A DNA stretch of 64,000 bases, taken from positions 62,001 through 126,000 of the forward strand of contig NZ_JACHBY010000010.1 in the NCBI RefSeq assembly GCF_014200495.1, in the 5' to 3' direction. Made by a program: the position numbers and the translations under genes. Position 1 is the first letter of the stretch; each line of letters opens with the position of its first letter. The stretch is from Mucilaginibacter geliditolerans (GTDB lineage Bacteria > Bacteroidota > Bacteroidia > Sphingobacteriales > Sphingobacteriaceae). The notes under the pieces are model-generated. The model was not told the DNA's origin, made no database searches, and worked only from the letters and a program-made list of their open reading frames with translations. This document shows positions 34,901 to 43,320 of the stretch, in pieces.

Positions 34901-35603
34901 CGGCTTTCGCGACCCCAAACAGGCTGTCGGCAGGCTTTTGCAATGGGCTGATAAGAAAGCTTATCCAATAGCGGGTGTTGTGGCCGATTTTTATGAAGAC
35001 TCGTTCTATCAGCAAATCAGGGCGTGTGTAATTGCCAACGACCCTACGTTTCAAAAAGGTATCGCGCTAAAGCTAACTCCCGTTGAATATAAAAAGGGTG
35101 ATATCCCGCTGTTGATAAACAATGTTGCAAAAGAATGGCAGAAACTTTACCCTGAAGAACCCTTTGATTACGCTTTTTTGGGTGATACAATTACAAAATT
35201 ATACCAAAGTGAACAGCAAACGCAATGGCTTATGGGAACAGCAACGCTTATAACCATCTTTATTTCATGTATGGGTTTGTTCGGCTTAGCGATGTTTACT
35301 ACCGAGAGACGAACCAAGGAGATCAGCATCAGGAAAGTGATGGGTGCCAGTGTAACTAATATATTGACCATGCTGAATAAAGAAGTGGTTGTACTGATAG
35401 CTATTTCATTACTGATATCGTCGCCCATTGCATGGTTCTTCATTCACAAGTGGCTGCAGAATTTTGCTTATCATACCAACCTGAGCTTTTGGATATTTAT
35501 AGTAGCGGGTGCCGGCGCTATGTTAATTGCATTGGCAACTATTAGTTTTCGAACGATCAGATCAGCTATGGAAAATCCTGTAAATGGGTTAAGGAATGAA
35601 TAA
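31947..35603 (+). CDS. Fusion of a membrane AraC-type regulator with a MacB-like ABC transporter permease
   Basis: One uninterrupted frame of 1218 codons. Residues 1-245 contain seven hydrophobic helices starting INLYDLIFLGAIFIGLTFAV. Residues ~265-370 form an AraC HTH domain (LSLRSLAEKLSLTSHELSRI, then ALESGFNSQSTFTRIFKHTT and GKSPVEYK). After a ~40-residue linker, Met410 begins a complete ABC permease: FRNYLKNAWRHIKRHKTYSA, the MacB periplasmic core, then FtsX helices (INFINLSTAQSIQRTKEIGI and the second set near SCMGLFGLAMFTTERRTKEI), ending NPVNGLRNE. The start is a TTG with a stop codon immediately before it. Either half alone is a normal-length protein. The ATPase partner is not nearby. 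The product would link DNA binding to a substrate-exporting or mechanotransmitting membrane protein. Confidence 0.88.
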   Translation: MNPYTFYINLYDLIFLGAIFIGLTFAVLLWFTPKINRIANRFLALAIVVIVLWLARVLGIDIGLTTYVPRWSWLPLQFSLAFGPLLYFYVLKITQPRSKFGWKDFLHFSPLLLEISVYALEIGKSVKTSTPTYDTLIFERLNTVLQLLTFISVISYLYWCYKLIEHFYQQLKFNGGDRYRRELRWLRNLLTGFVLLWLLWIPFTAIDYFYYNFQLSAQAYYPLYLLLVIMVIWMAASAFLRPESGVPGDIIPVLKPLAPAALKQKGIWLKKAVKENSYYLDPELSLRSLAEKLSLTSHELSRIINTVFKKTFNDFINEFRVADVIRKMQDTDYDHITLLGIALESGFNSQSTFTRIFKHTTGKSPVEYKNELKKDCPSYNLGSDARFATVISYHKSTPTWSYEQLNRSYMFRNYLKNAWRHIKRHKTYSAINVMGLALGICGCLVIYLVTSFEFSFDTFHPDKERIYCIDVSNPSVPDPDRTHLNMVFPPMPAAMRNDMPGLEKVAAFQPYRPKVKIKEGDKVIKRFDETEVIIAEPDYFDILPYTWLSGNPKTALTEPMCVVLTQSRAKTYFGDIPPARMIGKTIIYEDSLTVRVTGILKDWNKNSDFNFSDFISYSTINSSFLKYQMPQDDWHTITGTQELVKLSPGVNPSQIDAQFPPFIKKYIDGDPHTPLHIQLQPFTGIHFHREYGGIGNKADLRVLYILSAVAIFILFIAAINFINLSTAQSIQRTKEIGILKVLGSEKSAILLQFLIETFILAFLAMVIAVIAVQPLLNLFAEYIPAGVKFHYTSYTIWLFLACIVIFTTLLAGFYPARLLSAFKPVSSLKGEISERAGNKGYLRKSLIVFQFTISLIFIIGTIAIGKQINYMQNQDLGFKTSNIITLKRLWRGDPGKMKVLAERIKQFPGIEQVITQGPSPIGYRMHRNDPAHLQGSNEEPVEVYSLSGNENFVPFYHMKIVAGRNLLHSDSIREYIINETMAKALGFRDPKQAVGRLLQWADKKAYPIAGVVADFYEDSFYQQIRACVIANDPTFQKGIALKLTPVEYKKGDIPLLINNVAKEWQKLYPEEPFDYAFLGDTITKLYQSEQQTQWLMGTATLITIFISCMGLFGLAMFTTERRTKEISIRKVMGASVTNILTMLNKEVVVLIAISLLISSPIAWFFIHKWLQNFAYHTNLSFWIFIVAGAGAMLIALATISFRTIRSAMENPVNGLRNE

Positions 35604-36016
35604 ATCATTTCATCGTAAGCTTTCATCTTTCAGTAGCCTGTAGGGGAAGCTTCTCGAATCCTTTTTGGCAGACTTAAGATTGTTAGCCGCATCTTGATGA
35701 ATATAAAATATTAATTTATAGTATTTTATAAATAGTCTTCCAATCGCTGACACTTGATTTTACTTAACATAATATGTTTCGAGCTGGTTGTGATTTTAAC
35801 AAAAGGCTTCCTTTAAGCGGTTTTTTTGTTATGCAGGTTGGAATGTGCCGTTTACCTCTTGACCGCCTGCCATTTTAGCGGTGGCTCAGAGGGTGTAGAT
35901 CCGGAGGACTCCAATGGAGAGTGTATTATACGTAATGCATAACACACCACTGCTATTATGCTCACCTGCACGCCTCTTTCAAGAGAGCAACAATAAAAAG
36001 CCGCATACATAGCTTG
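35604..36016. other. Gap between convergent permease genes
   Basis: No gene seen. A minus-strand segment at about 35655-35695 translates as AANNLKSAKK and resembles AANSLKSAKK at about 38603-38636 downstream of the other permease, so both may be copies of a short repeat or remnant. Confidence 0.4.
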
Positions 36017-38404
36017 TTATTCTGTTTTCAAACTTTTTATCGGGTTTGCCAATGCGGCTTTTATGGACTGGAAGCTTACCGTCAGTAGTGTGATCAGCAT
36101 AGTCATAATAGCTGTAATGATAAATATCCACCAGGCAACATCGGTATGATACTGATACTTGTTCAGCCAGTTATGCATAAGGTAATAAGCCACAGGCGAA
36201 GCTATAATTATTGAAATAAACACCAGTATGGCAAAGTCTTTCGATAATAATTGCCACAGGGCGAACACTGAAGCGCCAAGCACCTTGCGTACACCTATTT
36301 CTTTAACGCGCTGTTCGGCCATGAATAATGCCATGCCAAACAGCCCCAGGCAGGTGATAAATATAGCCAGGCTGGCGAAGGCGGTAGCCAGCTTACCTAT
36401 GCGTTCCTCATTATCGAATTCTTTGGCATATTCCTGGTCAACGAAGTGGTATTCAAATGGCTGTTGCGGATTCTCGGTTTTTAATACCGAAGTGATATTG
36501 CTAATAGCTTTACCGGCGCTCATTTTCGGGTTGATCTTTAGCAGTAAACTGCCTCCTGCCCATTTCGCTAAAAAATAAACCATAGGTTGCACCTGTTCAT
36601 AAGGCGAACGGTTAATGATGTCTTTAGTTACGCCTATGATCCTGATTTTTTTCCCAAAAAAGGTTATGTAGTTTTCTGTCGGTTTTTTCATGGCCATAAA
36701 ATCAGCTGCTGCCTGGTTGATGATCACCGCTGCTGAATCGGAAAGGAATGACCGCGAGAAATCCCGGCCTGCGCTAAATTTCCAGCCAATGGTTTTGCCA
36801 TAATCGTATGAAATGTCCTCCTGGCCGAAACCGGCACCCAGATTAGGGTCTTCTCCAGGCCATCCGACGCCGCTGGTAGTACCGGGAACTTTGTTAGGTG
36901 GAGCATCTGCTTCGGCCATTTCAGTTATCGTGCCGTTACTTGCAAGGGCCTGTTTTATCGCATCAAAATGTTGGTGGAGTTCAAAAGTTCGGACTGGTAT
37001 GGCAACTAATCTGTCCTGGCTGTAGCCTACCGGGCGGTCTTTGGCAAAAAGAATCTGCCGGATAACTACCGTAGTACCGATGATCAGCACAATAGAAACT
37101 GTAAACTGGAGCACCACCAGTACTTTACGCGGGGCCGAAGCCAAACGCCCAACCCGGAACGCCCCTTTCATTACCTTCACGGGTGTAAATGATGAGAGGT
37201 AAAATGCCGGATAGCTGCCTGTAATTATTGCCGTGATAAAGCTAAAACCAATTGCAGCAAACCAGAACGCCGGGCTGTTCCATGGTATGGAAATTTGTTT
37301 ACCCGCTATTTGGTTAAAGGCCGGAAGACTTAACTGCAATAGCAGTAATGAAACTAAAAATGCAAGCAGCACACAAAGTAACGATTCGCCGTAAAACTGG
37401 TATACCAATTGGCTGCGGGATGAACCTATTGCCTTGCGGATACCTACTTCGCGCGCGCGTTTCTCAGATCTGGCTGTACTTAAGTTCATGAAATTGATAC
37501 AGGCCAGCAGGAGTACAAACACACCTACAATACCAAAAAGCCACACATATTGTATTTCGCCGCCAATGTTTTTTCCGTCCTTAAATTCACTGTACAAATG
37601 CCATTTACTCATTGGCTGCAGGAACAGCGCCGGTTTTGTTTTAGCTGAAAGCGGTTTTAAATGCCGCAGCTTTTCATCCTTGATTTTTAAAGATACTTTC
37701 TCAAGGTCGGCATTATCAGCCAATTGAACATATAAATTAACATTGCCTGGGCCCCATGGCTCCCTCATTCCGCTTAAGCCTGGCTCATAGTGGCCCCATG
37801 AACCAATAAAAGCCATACCGGCAAGCGTGGTATTTCCGGGCAGATCCGCATAAACGCCAGCTATTTTTAGATTATCTAAACCGTCCCACCTCAATTTTAA
37901 CTTCAATACTTTACCCATGGGGTCCTCATTGCCGAAAAATGCCTTCGCTGTAGCCGCGGAAATTAATATCGACGATGGATCCTTTATAGCATCGCCTCTG
38001 CCTTCGAGCATATTTAGTGTAAACAGGGCTGGCCCGCCGGCTTCCATGAAAGAACCTTGCTCATTCATTTTTTTGTCGCCCGAAGCAAGTATATAATCTC
38101 TCGGCGCTGTGGACATTACTACAGACTTAAAATCGCTGCCATAATTTTTCCGCAACTCGGCCGCCAAAGGGTACGGTACAAAAAATGAGGTTTTCACTTC
38201 GCCATTATTGATATCGTTTTGTATTACCTGGGCTATGCTGCGATAATTGCCGTGATATTTATTAAATGATACTTCATCCAAAATCCACAAACTGATTAGC
38301 ATTACCACAGCCATGCCCACTGCAAGGCCACCTATATTAATAAGCGACAATACTTTATTCTTAATAAGGTTGCGCCATGCAATTGTTAAATAATTCCTGA
38401 GCAT
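36017..38404 (-). CDS. MacB-like ABC transporter permease
   Basis: The ATG at 38404 gives MLRNYLTIAWRNLIKNKVLS, the standard start of this Bacteroidota family; the upstream start at 38452 adds 16 atypical residues. Order: helix 1 (LINIGGLAVGMAVVMLISLW), MacB periplasmic core, three-helix FtsX block with ACINFMNLSTARSEKRAREV and GIRKAIGSSRSQL, second core, and a final FtsX block with CLGLFGMALFMAEQRVKEIG and VRKVLGAS. The end is NPIKSLKTE. Its 795 residues are usual for this tandem-FtsX type. These permeases export antimicrobials or lipoproteins, or act in signalling, together with a separate ATPase. A truncated relative follows upstream at 38490. Confidence 0.92.
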   Translation of the reverse strand: MLRNYLTIAWRNLIKNKVLSLINIGGLAVGMAVVMLISLWILDEVSFNKYHGNYRSIAQVIQNDINNGEVKTSFFVPYPLAAELRKNYGSDFKSVVMSTAPRDYILASGDKKMNEQGSFMEAGGPALFTLNMLEGRGDAIKDPSSILISAATAKAFFGNEDPMGKVLKLKLRWDGLDNLKIAGVYADLPGNTTLAGMAFIGSWGHYEPGLSGMREPWGPGNVNLYVQLADNADLEKVSLKIKDEKLRHLKPLSAKTKPALFLQPMSKWHLYSEFKDGKNIGGEIQYVWLFGIVGVFVLLLACINFMNLSTARSEKRAREVGIRKAIGSSRSQLVYQFYGESLLCVLLAFLVSLLLLQLSLPAFNQIAGKQISIPWNSPAFWFAAIGFSFITAIITGSYPAFYLSSFTPVKVMKGAFRVGRLASAPRKVLVVLQFTVSIVLIIGTTVVIRQILFAKDRPVGYSQDRLVAIPVRTFELHQHFDAIKQALASNGTITEMAEADAPPNKVPGTTSGVGWPGEDPNLGAGFGQEDISYDYGKTIGWKFSAGRDFSRSFLSDSAAVIINQAAADFMAMKKPTENYITFFGKKIRIIGVTKDIINRSPYEQVQPMVYFLAKWAGGSLLLKINPKMSAGKAISNITSVLKTENPQQPFEYHFVDQEYAKEFDNEERIGKLATAFASLAIFITCLGLFGMALFMAEQRVKEIGVRKVLGASVFALWQLLSKDFAILVFISIIIASPVAYYLMHNWLNKYQYHTDVAWWIFIITAIMTMLITLLTVSFQSIKAALANPIKSLKTE

Positions 38405-38489
38405 GTGATCTTGATTAATATAATAATTTGTTAAACTGCTTTCTAAAAACATCCCCCGAGGGAAGCATAGAGCTATAAATTTACGGTTA

Positions 38490-38573
38490 TTACTCCGCTT
38501 TCAAACTTTTAACAGGGCTGGTAAGCGTAGCTTTTACAGCCCGGAAACTTATAAATATTAGTAAAAAGAAGGT
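38490..38573 (-). pseudogene. C-terminal remnant of a third MacB-like permease
   Basis: The minus strand ends in FLLIFISFRAVKATLTSPVK then SLKAE-stop, aligning residue by residue with the tail of the 36017-38404 permease (LLTVSFQSIKAALANPIK then SLKTE-stop). The sequence before it cannot be read in frame, with a nine-C tract at 38598-38606, and the rest of the gene is gone. It is the scar of a lost tandem permease. Confidence 0.75.
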
Positions 38574-38773
38574 TTTGTTCTTTAACAAAGGATATCGCCC
38601 CCCCCTTTTTTAGCGGATTTAAGGCTATTAGCAGCTTCATGATTTTCGTAATCAACTGTCGTGTAAATATTATGAAAATTCACCATTTCCTTTGGAGTGA
38701 ATTTTATTTAACATTTATCATACAATGGCTTTGCATAATAATAAACCCATTTTCTTTCAATGATAAGCTCGCT

Positions 38774-41293
38774 TTATTCTACTTTATACGGAAGAGTTTT
38801 ATACCCCAAATTACCGTCAATTCCTATCCCTTCAACAATAATGTGATAAATGCATGGGCTGCCAGCGTTATAATATTCAAAAGATGCGTGCCCATCTTTG
38901 TCAGTAATAATATTAGGCTTCCAAAAAATGGTTGTACGCAGGTCAGCGGTGTTTTTATTGACTTTGGGATCGTCATAATGAGGTGAATAAAATTCACGTG
39001 ATTTGTAATAGCCTTTAGGCATATAAATCATGGCACCGGATGGCGCGCTCTCTGTTTTATTCGGCCCTCGTTTTGTGGTTAAGACCAACACACCGTTTCT
39101 TCCCTGATATCCATATATGGCGGTATATGTTATATTTTTTAATACCTCCACGCTACTAAACGCATTAGCCGGTATATTGCTTAAATCTGTCACCGGTACA
39201 CCATCAACTACAATCTCCATAACTGCCGCCGCAGTACCACCAAGCGCTATGTTCGCGAAATTACTTGTTAAATAGAATTGTCCTTTATATATAATGACCC
39301 CAGCCAATCTTCCTTCCAGGCATCTGGTCAGGTCGGTTTCGCAATTGAGCTCGTCGCTGGTAATAACCTGATCGGCATTTCCCGGGCCATTTCGATTGTC
39401 AGAATGATCAATAACACTCTTCTTTTTCCCTTTTATAACAACTTCTTTTAAAATCCTGGTGGGATTACGCAGCCCATATTTGATCTCGGCATCATATAAG
39501 TCCTTTTGCGCTTTTAAATAATTGGTCAGCTGCGTATTTGAATTAAAGGCGGTCACTGGCATATATTTATTTTTAATTGCCTTATCTTCATTACCATTAT
39601 CATCAAGTGAAATCACTACATTTTTCCCATGTTTAGGCGTAACTGCTTGAAGTAGGAATTTCAGGCTATCTACTAAAAATAAATCCTTAAAAACAAAATG
39701 ACCATTCCTGTCAGCAACAGTATCTATTACAAACGGACTTTCTGCGCCAAAACTGGACAAGACGATACTTGCAGCCGCGACAGGTTTCCCTGTCATGGTC
39801 GTTTTTACATATCCGGATAACTTTATTAAATTTTCTGGCTGATAGACTGGCGGAGGTATTTCACCTGCCAAAAGCTGCTTCCACTCAAAGCGGCGATAGC
39901 CTTGGGTAAGCATCAGGATATCTAGATTAGCCCTGGATGTATCATCGTTATTGATGAAATAATAATTGGGTTGTTCTATATATCCTTGAATGTCTGATGT
40001 TAGTAAAATATGCGAAAGGATAGTCGTGGCTGCATTTTCATCCGTCTGTACTTTGTTTTCGTCAATTACCGAAACCGAAAAACTGCCGATCGCCGGTTTT
40101 GCATCTGCGCTCTGAACATCCAGGCTTATTTTCACTTTTCCGCGTGGGGCCGAAATAATTTTGTCTGGACTTATTTTCAGATTTAAAAAATCTCTTTCAT
40201 TTTTTATAAAAACAACACGCTCGTTAATAGGCTCTCCGGTATTTGTAAATAAGGTAAACTGAACAATCCCTGAAGGAAACCTGTTTTTGGGTACATTAGC
40301 GATGAGAGAGGTTTTTCCAGGCGGGTTTTTGCCGACGAAATAAACTTGTCCTCCTGATTGGGCGAGTAAATAAACATTTCCAGAGTTTTCAATATCGTTA
40401 CTGGCATCGACTTTAATTCGAATTTTTGTTGAATCACTCTCATTTACACTCAATGTATACCCACTATTTTGGGCTAACGGCAGGTCTACGGTGCTTTGTA
40501 AACCATTGGCGCATGTGATCAGCGCTTTATAAGTTTTTCCACGCTGAGGTGTAATATAAAAGACCCCCAACCCTAAATGCTGGGTAGTAAACTCGCATAC
40601 CTTATTATTTTCATTGTCGACCACTATACCTTTAATACCTGTACCAAATCCATCTGGCCCAATGGCCTTAAAGGCCAGTTTTGAGGTTATGCCATTTACC
40701 AGGTAACCACCTTCGGGAAAGAATTGTACATCGTCCTTGCCAGACAGGCTTCGGATTGTCACAGCTTTGGTTACAGTGTTTTTTTCATCGAGTTTGCTTT
40801 GGCTGGTTTTGGTAAACACGTTATTTAAGCCGGTGCTCCCTATCTTGACAATTTTATCATAATAATATTCAGATCCCATATTGCGCATCCAGTTGGTGTA
40901 CGCTCTTATCCGGTAATTCCCTTCTTTCAGAGTGTCAGACAGAGCAATATCTCCCCATGTTACACCATCGATCATGGGCAGCTTGATCCATCTTATTACA
41001 GAGTCGCGTTGATCTATCAGCTCGACATTCACCACTTTACTCAGCCCTGATAGTTTATGATCACTGCCCACGGTTACGTAGGCCTTAAACCAAATGTCAT
41101 CTCCGGCAGCGTAAAAAGGTTTGTCTGTCTGCAGGTAGACTTTTTCAGGCTGGTAGGTATCAAGCCACCAGGATAATTGGCCAATTATTTTATCGATAAT
41201 AGGGTCATTATCCCGGTTTCCAAAACTTGCAAACATAACAAGCATTAACACACATACAATCACTCGAATTATAACAATACTTATTTGTCTCAT
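38774..41293 (-). CDS. MG2-domain / TonB-plug protein, 839 aa
   Basis: The ATG at 41293 gives a short N-terminus MRQISIVIIRVIVCVLMLVM acting as signal or anchor. Next come macroglobulin-like beta domains with the family motif PEKVYLQTDKPFYAAGDDIW, later FPEGGYLVNGITSKLAFKA, carboxypeptidase-like repeats (LIKLSGYVKTTMTGKPV), and a TonB plug near the end (GGTAAAVMEIVVDGVPVTDL, then NAFSSVEVLKNITYTAIYG). It lacks a barrel, so it is not a transporter itself. Such proteins are frequent in Bacteroidota, often near permeases or TonB receptors. They are thought to be periplasmic or surface structural proteins, but no function is proved. Related architecture is common, so the assignment is good. Confidence 0.85.
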   Translation of the reverse strand: MRQISIVIIRVIVCVLMLVMFASFGNRDNDPIIDKIIGQLSWWLDTYQPEKVYLQTDKPFYAAGDDIWFKAYVTVGSDHKLSGLSKVVNVELIDQRDSVIRWIKLPMIDGVTWGDIALSDTLKEGNYRIRAYTNWMRNMGSEYYYDKIVKIGSTGLNNVFTKTSQSKLDEKNTVTKAVTIRSLSGKDDVQFFPEGGYLVNGITSKLAFKAIGPDGFGTGIKGIVVDNENNKVCEFTTQHLGLGVFYITPQRGKTYKALITCANGLQSTVDLPLAQNSGYTLSVNESDSTKIRIKVDASNDIENSGNVYLLAQSGGQVYFVGKNPPGKTSLIANVPKNRFPSGIVQFTLFTNTGEPINERVVFIKNERDFLNLKISPDKIISAPRGKVKISLDVQSADAKPAIGSFSVSVIDENKVQTDENAATTILSHILLTSDIQGYIEQPNYYFINNDDTSRANLDILMLTQGYRRFEWKQLLAGEIPPPVYQPENLIKLSGYVKTTMTGKPVAAASIVLSSFGAESPFVIDTVADRNGHFVFKDLFLVDSLKFLLQAVTPKHGKNVVISLDDNGNEDKAIKNKYMPVTAFNSNTQLTNYLKAQKDLYDAEIKYGLRNPTRILKEVVIKGKKKSVIDHSDNRNGPGNADQVITSDELNCETDLTRCLEGRLAGVIIYKGQFYLTSNFANIALGGTAAAVMEIVVDGVPVTDLSNIPANAFSSVEVLKNITYTAIYGYQGRNGVLVLTTKRGPNKTESAPSGAMIYMPKGYYKSREFYSPHYDDPKVNKNTADLRTTIFWKPNIITDKDGHASFEYYNAGSPCIYHIIVEGIGIDGNLGYKTLPYKVE

Positions 41294-41683
41294 TTCACAA
41301 TGAATTTTGAACAGATTGTCAAATAACTTCATCTATTTTATTTCTGTTACTATTATTTATGATGTATGAGGGTGAGCTATTGCGGGGTTCCACCTAATAA
41401 ACCAAACTGATAAAAATTAATAAAATTTAAACATTTTCTGAAAATTAAGTTAAATTTTATTGATTAGATATTAACAAAACGCTATTATGGCGTTCATAAT
41501 TGGAACGGTTAAATTAAGTTTTTAACTATAGTCAGAGGTTCTTAAAAACTGTAATGAAAATTTAAACTATAGGCAAATCCGTTAAAAACAGCCATTAATT
41601 AGCCTAAGGATTTGAAATAGAACAAAATTATGCAAAAAGGTGTTTGCATCTGTTTTGATATTTTTTCTGTAAATTTTCTGCAA

Positions 41684-41712
41684 TAAAAAAACCCACTCGC
41701 CAGAGTGGGGTT
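41684..41712 (-). terminator. Intrinsic terminator behind the tRNA-like remnant
   Basis: On the minus strand ACCCCACTC-TGGC-GAGTGGGT is followed by seven T. It sits 17 bases after the tRNA-like 3' end, as it would behind a working tRNA gene. Confidence 0.8.
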
Positions 41713-41728
41713 AAATCATTGATTTTGA

Positions 41729-41785
41729 GGCTACTGATACTGGGCTCAAACCAGCGACCCTCTGGTTAATAGTCAAAAGATTCTA
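41729..41785 (-). pseudogene. Degenerate tRNA-Lys-like 3' half
   Basis: On the minus strand the T-arm is GCTGG-TTTGAGC-CCAGT (41755-41739), followed by ATCAGTA-G-CC as acceptor strand and discriminator. The variable region is AGGGTC and the anticodon-arm remnant TTTGA-CTATTAA-CCAGA. These correspond to the 3' half of a tRNA-Lys (normally TCTGA-CTCTTAA-TCAGA). The D-arm and 5' acceptor are absent, and several stem pairs are broken. This is the usual footprint of an integrase att site at a tRNA 3' end. Confidence 0.6.
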
Positions 41786-41927
41786 ATTATTGATACTTTG
41801 CTATTGTTATATATTATTGATTTTAAGCATATTATAAAATTTCATGTCCGTTATTTTTATGGATTTTTTGCTCAATTGTGTGAGAAATGTGTGAGAAAAA
41901 AATAGTGTTTTTAAAAAATAACGAAAT

Positions 41928-42258
41928 ATGGCTGTTAAAGTAAATTTATACCTTGACGAGCGGAAGATCGAAACAGGAGGAAAAGCACCTGTAAAGCTAA
42001 GGCTGTATATGTCGCGGACTGATATTAGGCATTACCATACGGGTCGTTACCTCCTATCGGAGCAATTTGATGAATCGTATTTAACAACTAAAAGACCTTA
42101 AAATTGCATTGGATGGCATCGTTGTTAAAGCCAGCACGATCATTTCAAAGATGGACGGTGTATTTGTATTGGCTAAATTTGAAAAGGAAATGTTTGGTGC
42201 GCCATTAGCAAACTTCGTAAAGTTTGTTTTTGGGCCTTACAGAAAAAACCGGTTGTGA
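41928..42258 (+). pseudogene. Truncated, frameshifted tyrosine recombinase (integrase)
   Basis: An ATG at 41928 starts MAVKVNLYLDERKIETGGKA then PVKLRLYMSR and continues to a stop at 42099-42101 (57 codons). This is the arm-type DNA-binding N-terminus of Bacteroidota integrases (PF17293 type). Just before that stop the next frame continues LKIALDGIVVKASTIISK then FVLAKFEKEMFG to 42258, the expected following segment. Nothing of the core-binding or catalytic domain remains. It faces the tRNA-like remnant 143 bases away. A dead integrative element is the simplest reading. Confidence 0.75.
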
Positions 42259-42383
42259 TAATGCCATAATCCTGCCTTTTGTATTGTTTCGTTGACCTAA
42301 CTCCGAAGCATTTTTTTCAACATTTTGCCTCAATTGACCCCTTTATTTTGTTGCCGCCGATTTTTTTTATAAATGGCAGGTGA

Positions 42384-43313
42384 TTACTTTATAATTGTTG
42401 TAAGATCTTTCGCCATTTGTTTAGTAAAAGCCACTGAACCTGTTCCGGTCATGTGTAAAGCGTCGGCATAAAAATTATCTGGTAAACCTGGATAATTGAT
42501 ATTGTAATTGATATACGCTCCACCATTATTTTTTATTATGTCGCTACATTTTTTAAAGTGAGCCATAACATTATTTTTAATTTTAGCATCAACCACATAC
42601 TTAGTTTGATAAGGAGACTGGATAAAAATAAGCTTGATACCTTTCTTCTTTAAAAACCCGGCGATATTTTCGAGATTTTTATATTCCTCGTTGGTATTTT
42701 GATTGGGGAATTTAGTCAGGGAAACGTGAATGTCTTTTTTCTTTTTTTCCGCCAAAATTTTATCATCTAAATTTAATGATGTACCGCCGCCAACGTCAAA
42801 TTTTAAACAATCGTATCTATTGTTATCCAGCTGATCTGTCTTTATTTCTCTTCTTCGTTTAAATATTTCCAAAAGGTTGCTAAAGTTTTTTATATAATAA
42901 TATCCTAAATAGTTTTCACTTATGTTTGAGTTTTTAGGTATCGTATTATTGCGTTCTTCTAAAAAATCTTGCATAGTAGATGGGATGATAACATATTTAG
43001 GTTGATATTTATCTACATACTGATTAAGCAAATTGTAGTCATCAGCCATTTGCATGCTCCATACCCCAAAATTATAATATGATAATTTAAAATTGTTTAA
43101 CATAACATCGGTGTTAATGTTATCTATTGCGATAGAAGATCCTATAACCATAACATCAACGTGTTTTAATTTAATTCTTTTAAGTTCAAATACTTTGGCA
43201 TCAAATCCAACATTGTTTGATATGATGGGCAGGTAACCGCAATAAAATAAAACGATATAGAAAATAGTTATTGAGGAAACAAATAATAAAATTATTGTTA
43301 AGAATTTTTTCAC
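42384..43313 (-). CDS. SGNH-like membrane-anchored acyltransferase partner
   Basis: An N-terminal transmembrane helix (FLTIILLFVSSITIFYIVLF) leaves the rest outside the cytoplasm. Two SGNH hydrolase-fold landmarks are visible: VMVIGSSIAIDNI, block I with Ser59/Ser60, and ADALHMTGTGS near the C-terminus with Asp284 and His287 (the D-x-x-H pair). VIIPSTMQDFLEE and IKLIFIQSPYQTKY are strand/helix segments of the same fold. DltD, AlgJ, AlgX and PatB have this topology and act with an MBOAT to place acyl groups on extracytoplasmic polymers. It is last in the six-gene operon, seven bases after the MBOAT gene, and shares the operon's very AT-rich composition. Weak overall similarity, so the assignment rests on motifs and context. 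Confidence 0.65.
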   Translation of the reverse strand: MKKFLTIILLFVSSITIFYIVLFYCGYLPIISNNVGFDAKVFELKRIKLKHVDVMVIGSSIAIDNINTDVMLNNFKLSYYNFGVWSMQMADDYNLLNQYVDKYQPKYVIIPSTMQDFLEERNNTIPKNSNISENYLGYYYIKNFSNLLEIFKRRREIKTDQLDNNRYDCLKFDVGGGTSLNLDDKILAEKKKKDIHVSLTKFPNQNTNEEYKNLENIAGFLKKKGIKLIFIQSPYQTKYVVDAKIKNNVMAHFKKCSDIIKNNGGAYINYNINYPGLPDNFYADALHMTGTGSVAFTKQMAKDLTTIIK

Positions 43314-43320
43314 AACTTTA

